Assembly: GCA_946497265.1 (NCBI GenBank)
Contig: CAMMKL010000155.1
Location: forward strand, 1 to 5,435
DNA from: an uncultured Clostridia bacterium
GTDB taxonomy: Bacteria; Bacillota; Clostridia; Oscillospirales; Acutalibacteraceae
Direction: 5' to 3'
Length of the DNA stretch: 5,435 bases
Shown here: piece by piece, positions 5,276 through 5,435 of the stretch
Position numbering within the stretch: position 1 is the stretch's first letter
Layout of the letters: the number at the start of each line of letters is the position of its first letter
Position numbers and translations under genes: made by a program
The notes under the pieces: model-generated
Database searches by the model: none
Told to the model about the DNA's origin: nothing
The model's input: only the letters and a program-made list of their open reading frames with translations

Positions 5276-5346
5276 CTGGACAAAGGTTATTCGCTTTTTT
5301 GCAATGATGAGCGATCTATTCCAATTTTGAGTTAGGAGAGTTTTTT

Positions 5347-5435
5347 ATGAAGTTAAAGAAAGCCCTTGGCGTCCTATTGGCCGCCGCGGTCCTAGCCGCC
5401 TCTATGGGCGCCTCCCGCGGAGAAGACGGGTCCTC
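5347..5435 (+). CDS. N-terminus of an exported protein (partial, runs off the window)
   Basis: Only the first 29 codons are visible. They read as a Sec signal peptide: a positive n-region (MKLKK), a hydrophobic alanine/leucine/valine core (about residues 6-18) and a small-residue c-region (AASMGA) that could be cut at about residues 18-22, followed by a polar, charged stretch (SRGEDGS). No lipobox cysteine is seen, so a lipoprotein is not indicated. AGGAG at 5334-5338 sits 8 nt before the ATG. The mature protein is outside the window, so its function is unknown; a solute-binding protein or surface protein would fit equally well. The GC-rich codons resemble those of the other genes here. Confidence 0.75.
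   Translation, partial: MKLKKALGVLLAAAVLAASMGASRGEDGS

Noticed and set aside
5145..5330. Small plus-strand frame, or the 8-codon ORF (5304-5330) at its end, as a leader peptide
   Set aside because: The long frame begins upstream of the predicted -10, and the short ATG-initiated end has no nearby Shine-Dalgarno site and no run of regulatory codons.
1..5435. CRISPR arrays, insertion sequences, tRNA or rRNA genes
   Set aside because: No regularly spaced repeats, transposase-like frames, terminal inverted repeats or structural RNA signatures were seen on either strand.

Overview
The window looks like a piece of a chromosome from an anaerobic, probably gut-associated member of the Clostridia. 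The base composition is balanced, Shine-Dalgarno sites are strong AGGAGG types, promoters are SigA-like (TTGAAA/TATAAT), and the main operon encodes a cobamide (B12)-dependent methyl-transfer cassette of a kind common in anaerobic Firmicutes. The taxonomic call is an inference from style and gene content; there is no marker gene here.

Left block (158-2887, minus strand): a tight three-gene operon. In transcription order it encodes a uroporphyrinogen-decarboxylase (UroD)-fold protein of the substrate-side methyltransferase type (1820-2887), a MtbC/MtmC-like corrinoid protein with an intact B12-binding motif (1179-1805), and a second, distinct UroD-fold protein of the MtaA/MtbA type with an intact His-x-Cys...Cys zinc site (158-1162). 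Gaps between the genes are 14 and 16 nt, and Shine-Dalgarno sites sit in or against the preceding stop codon. The simplest reading is that one UroD-like protein moves a methyl group from an unknown substrate to the corrinoid and the other moves it on to an acceptor. The substrate and acceptor cannot be read from sequence.

Middle block (2888-4057): a 348-nt divergent control region and an AraC-family activator on the plus strand (3236-4057), the obvious candidate regulator of the operon. The control region holds an extended -10 for the operon with no good -35, a perfect 7-bp palindrome where that -35 should be, and an excess of CGGAA half-sites and ATTGC motifs.

Right block (4058-5435): a long bidirectional terminator (4181-4230) closes the regulator gene from the left and a minus-strand transcript from the right. 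That transcript carries an O6-alkylguanine-DNA alkyltransferase gene (4504-4980) with a near-consensus promoter. About 270 nt between this gene and the terminator hold no convincing gene, only a broken reading frame. Diverging to the right, a second promoter drives a roughly 155-nt leader with three consecutive stem-loops, followed by the start of a gene for an exported protein that runs off the window.

The most interesting items are the substrate-unknown corrinoid methyltransferase cassette with a Cys-to-His change at one zinc-ligand position between its two UroD-fold members, the half-site-rich divergent control region, and the structured leader at the right end.
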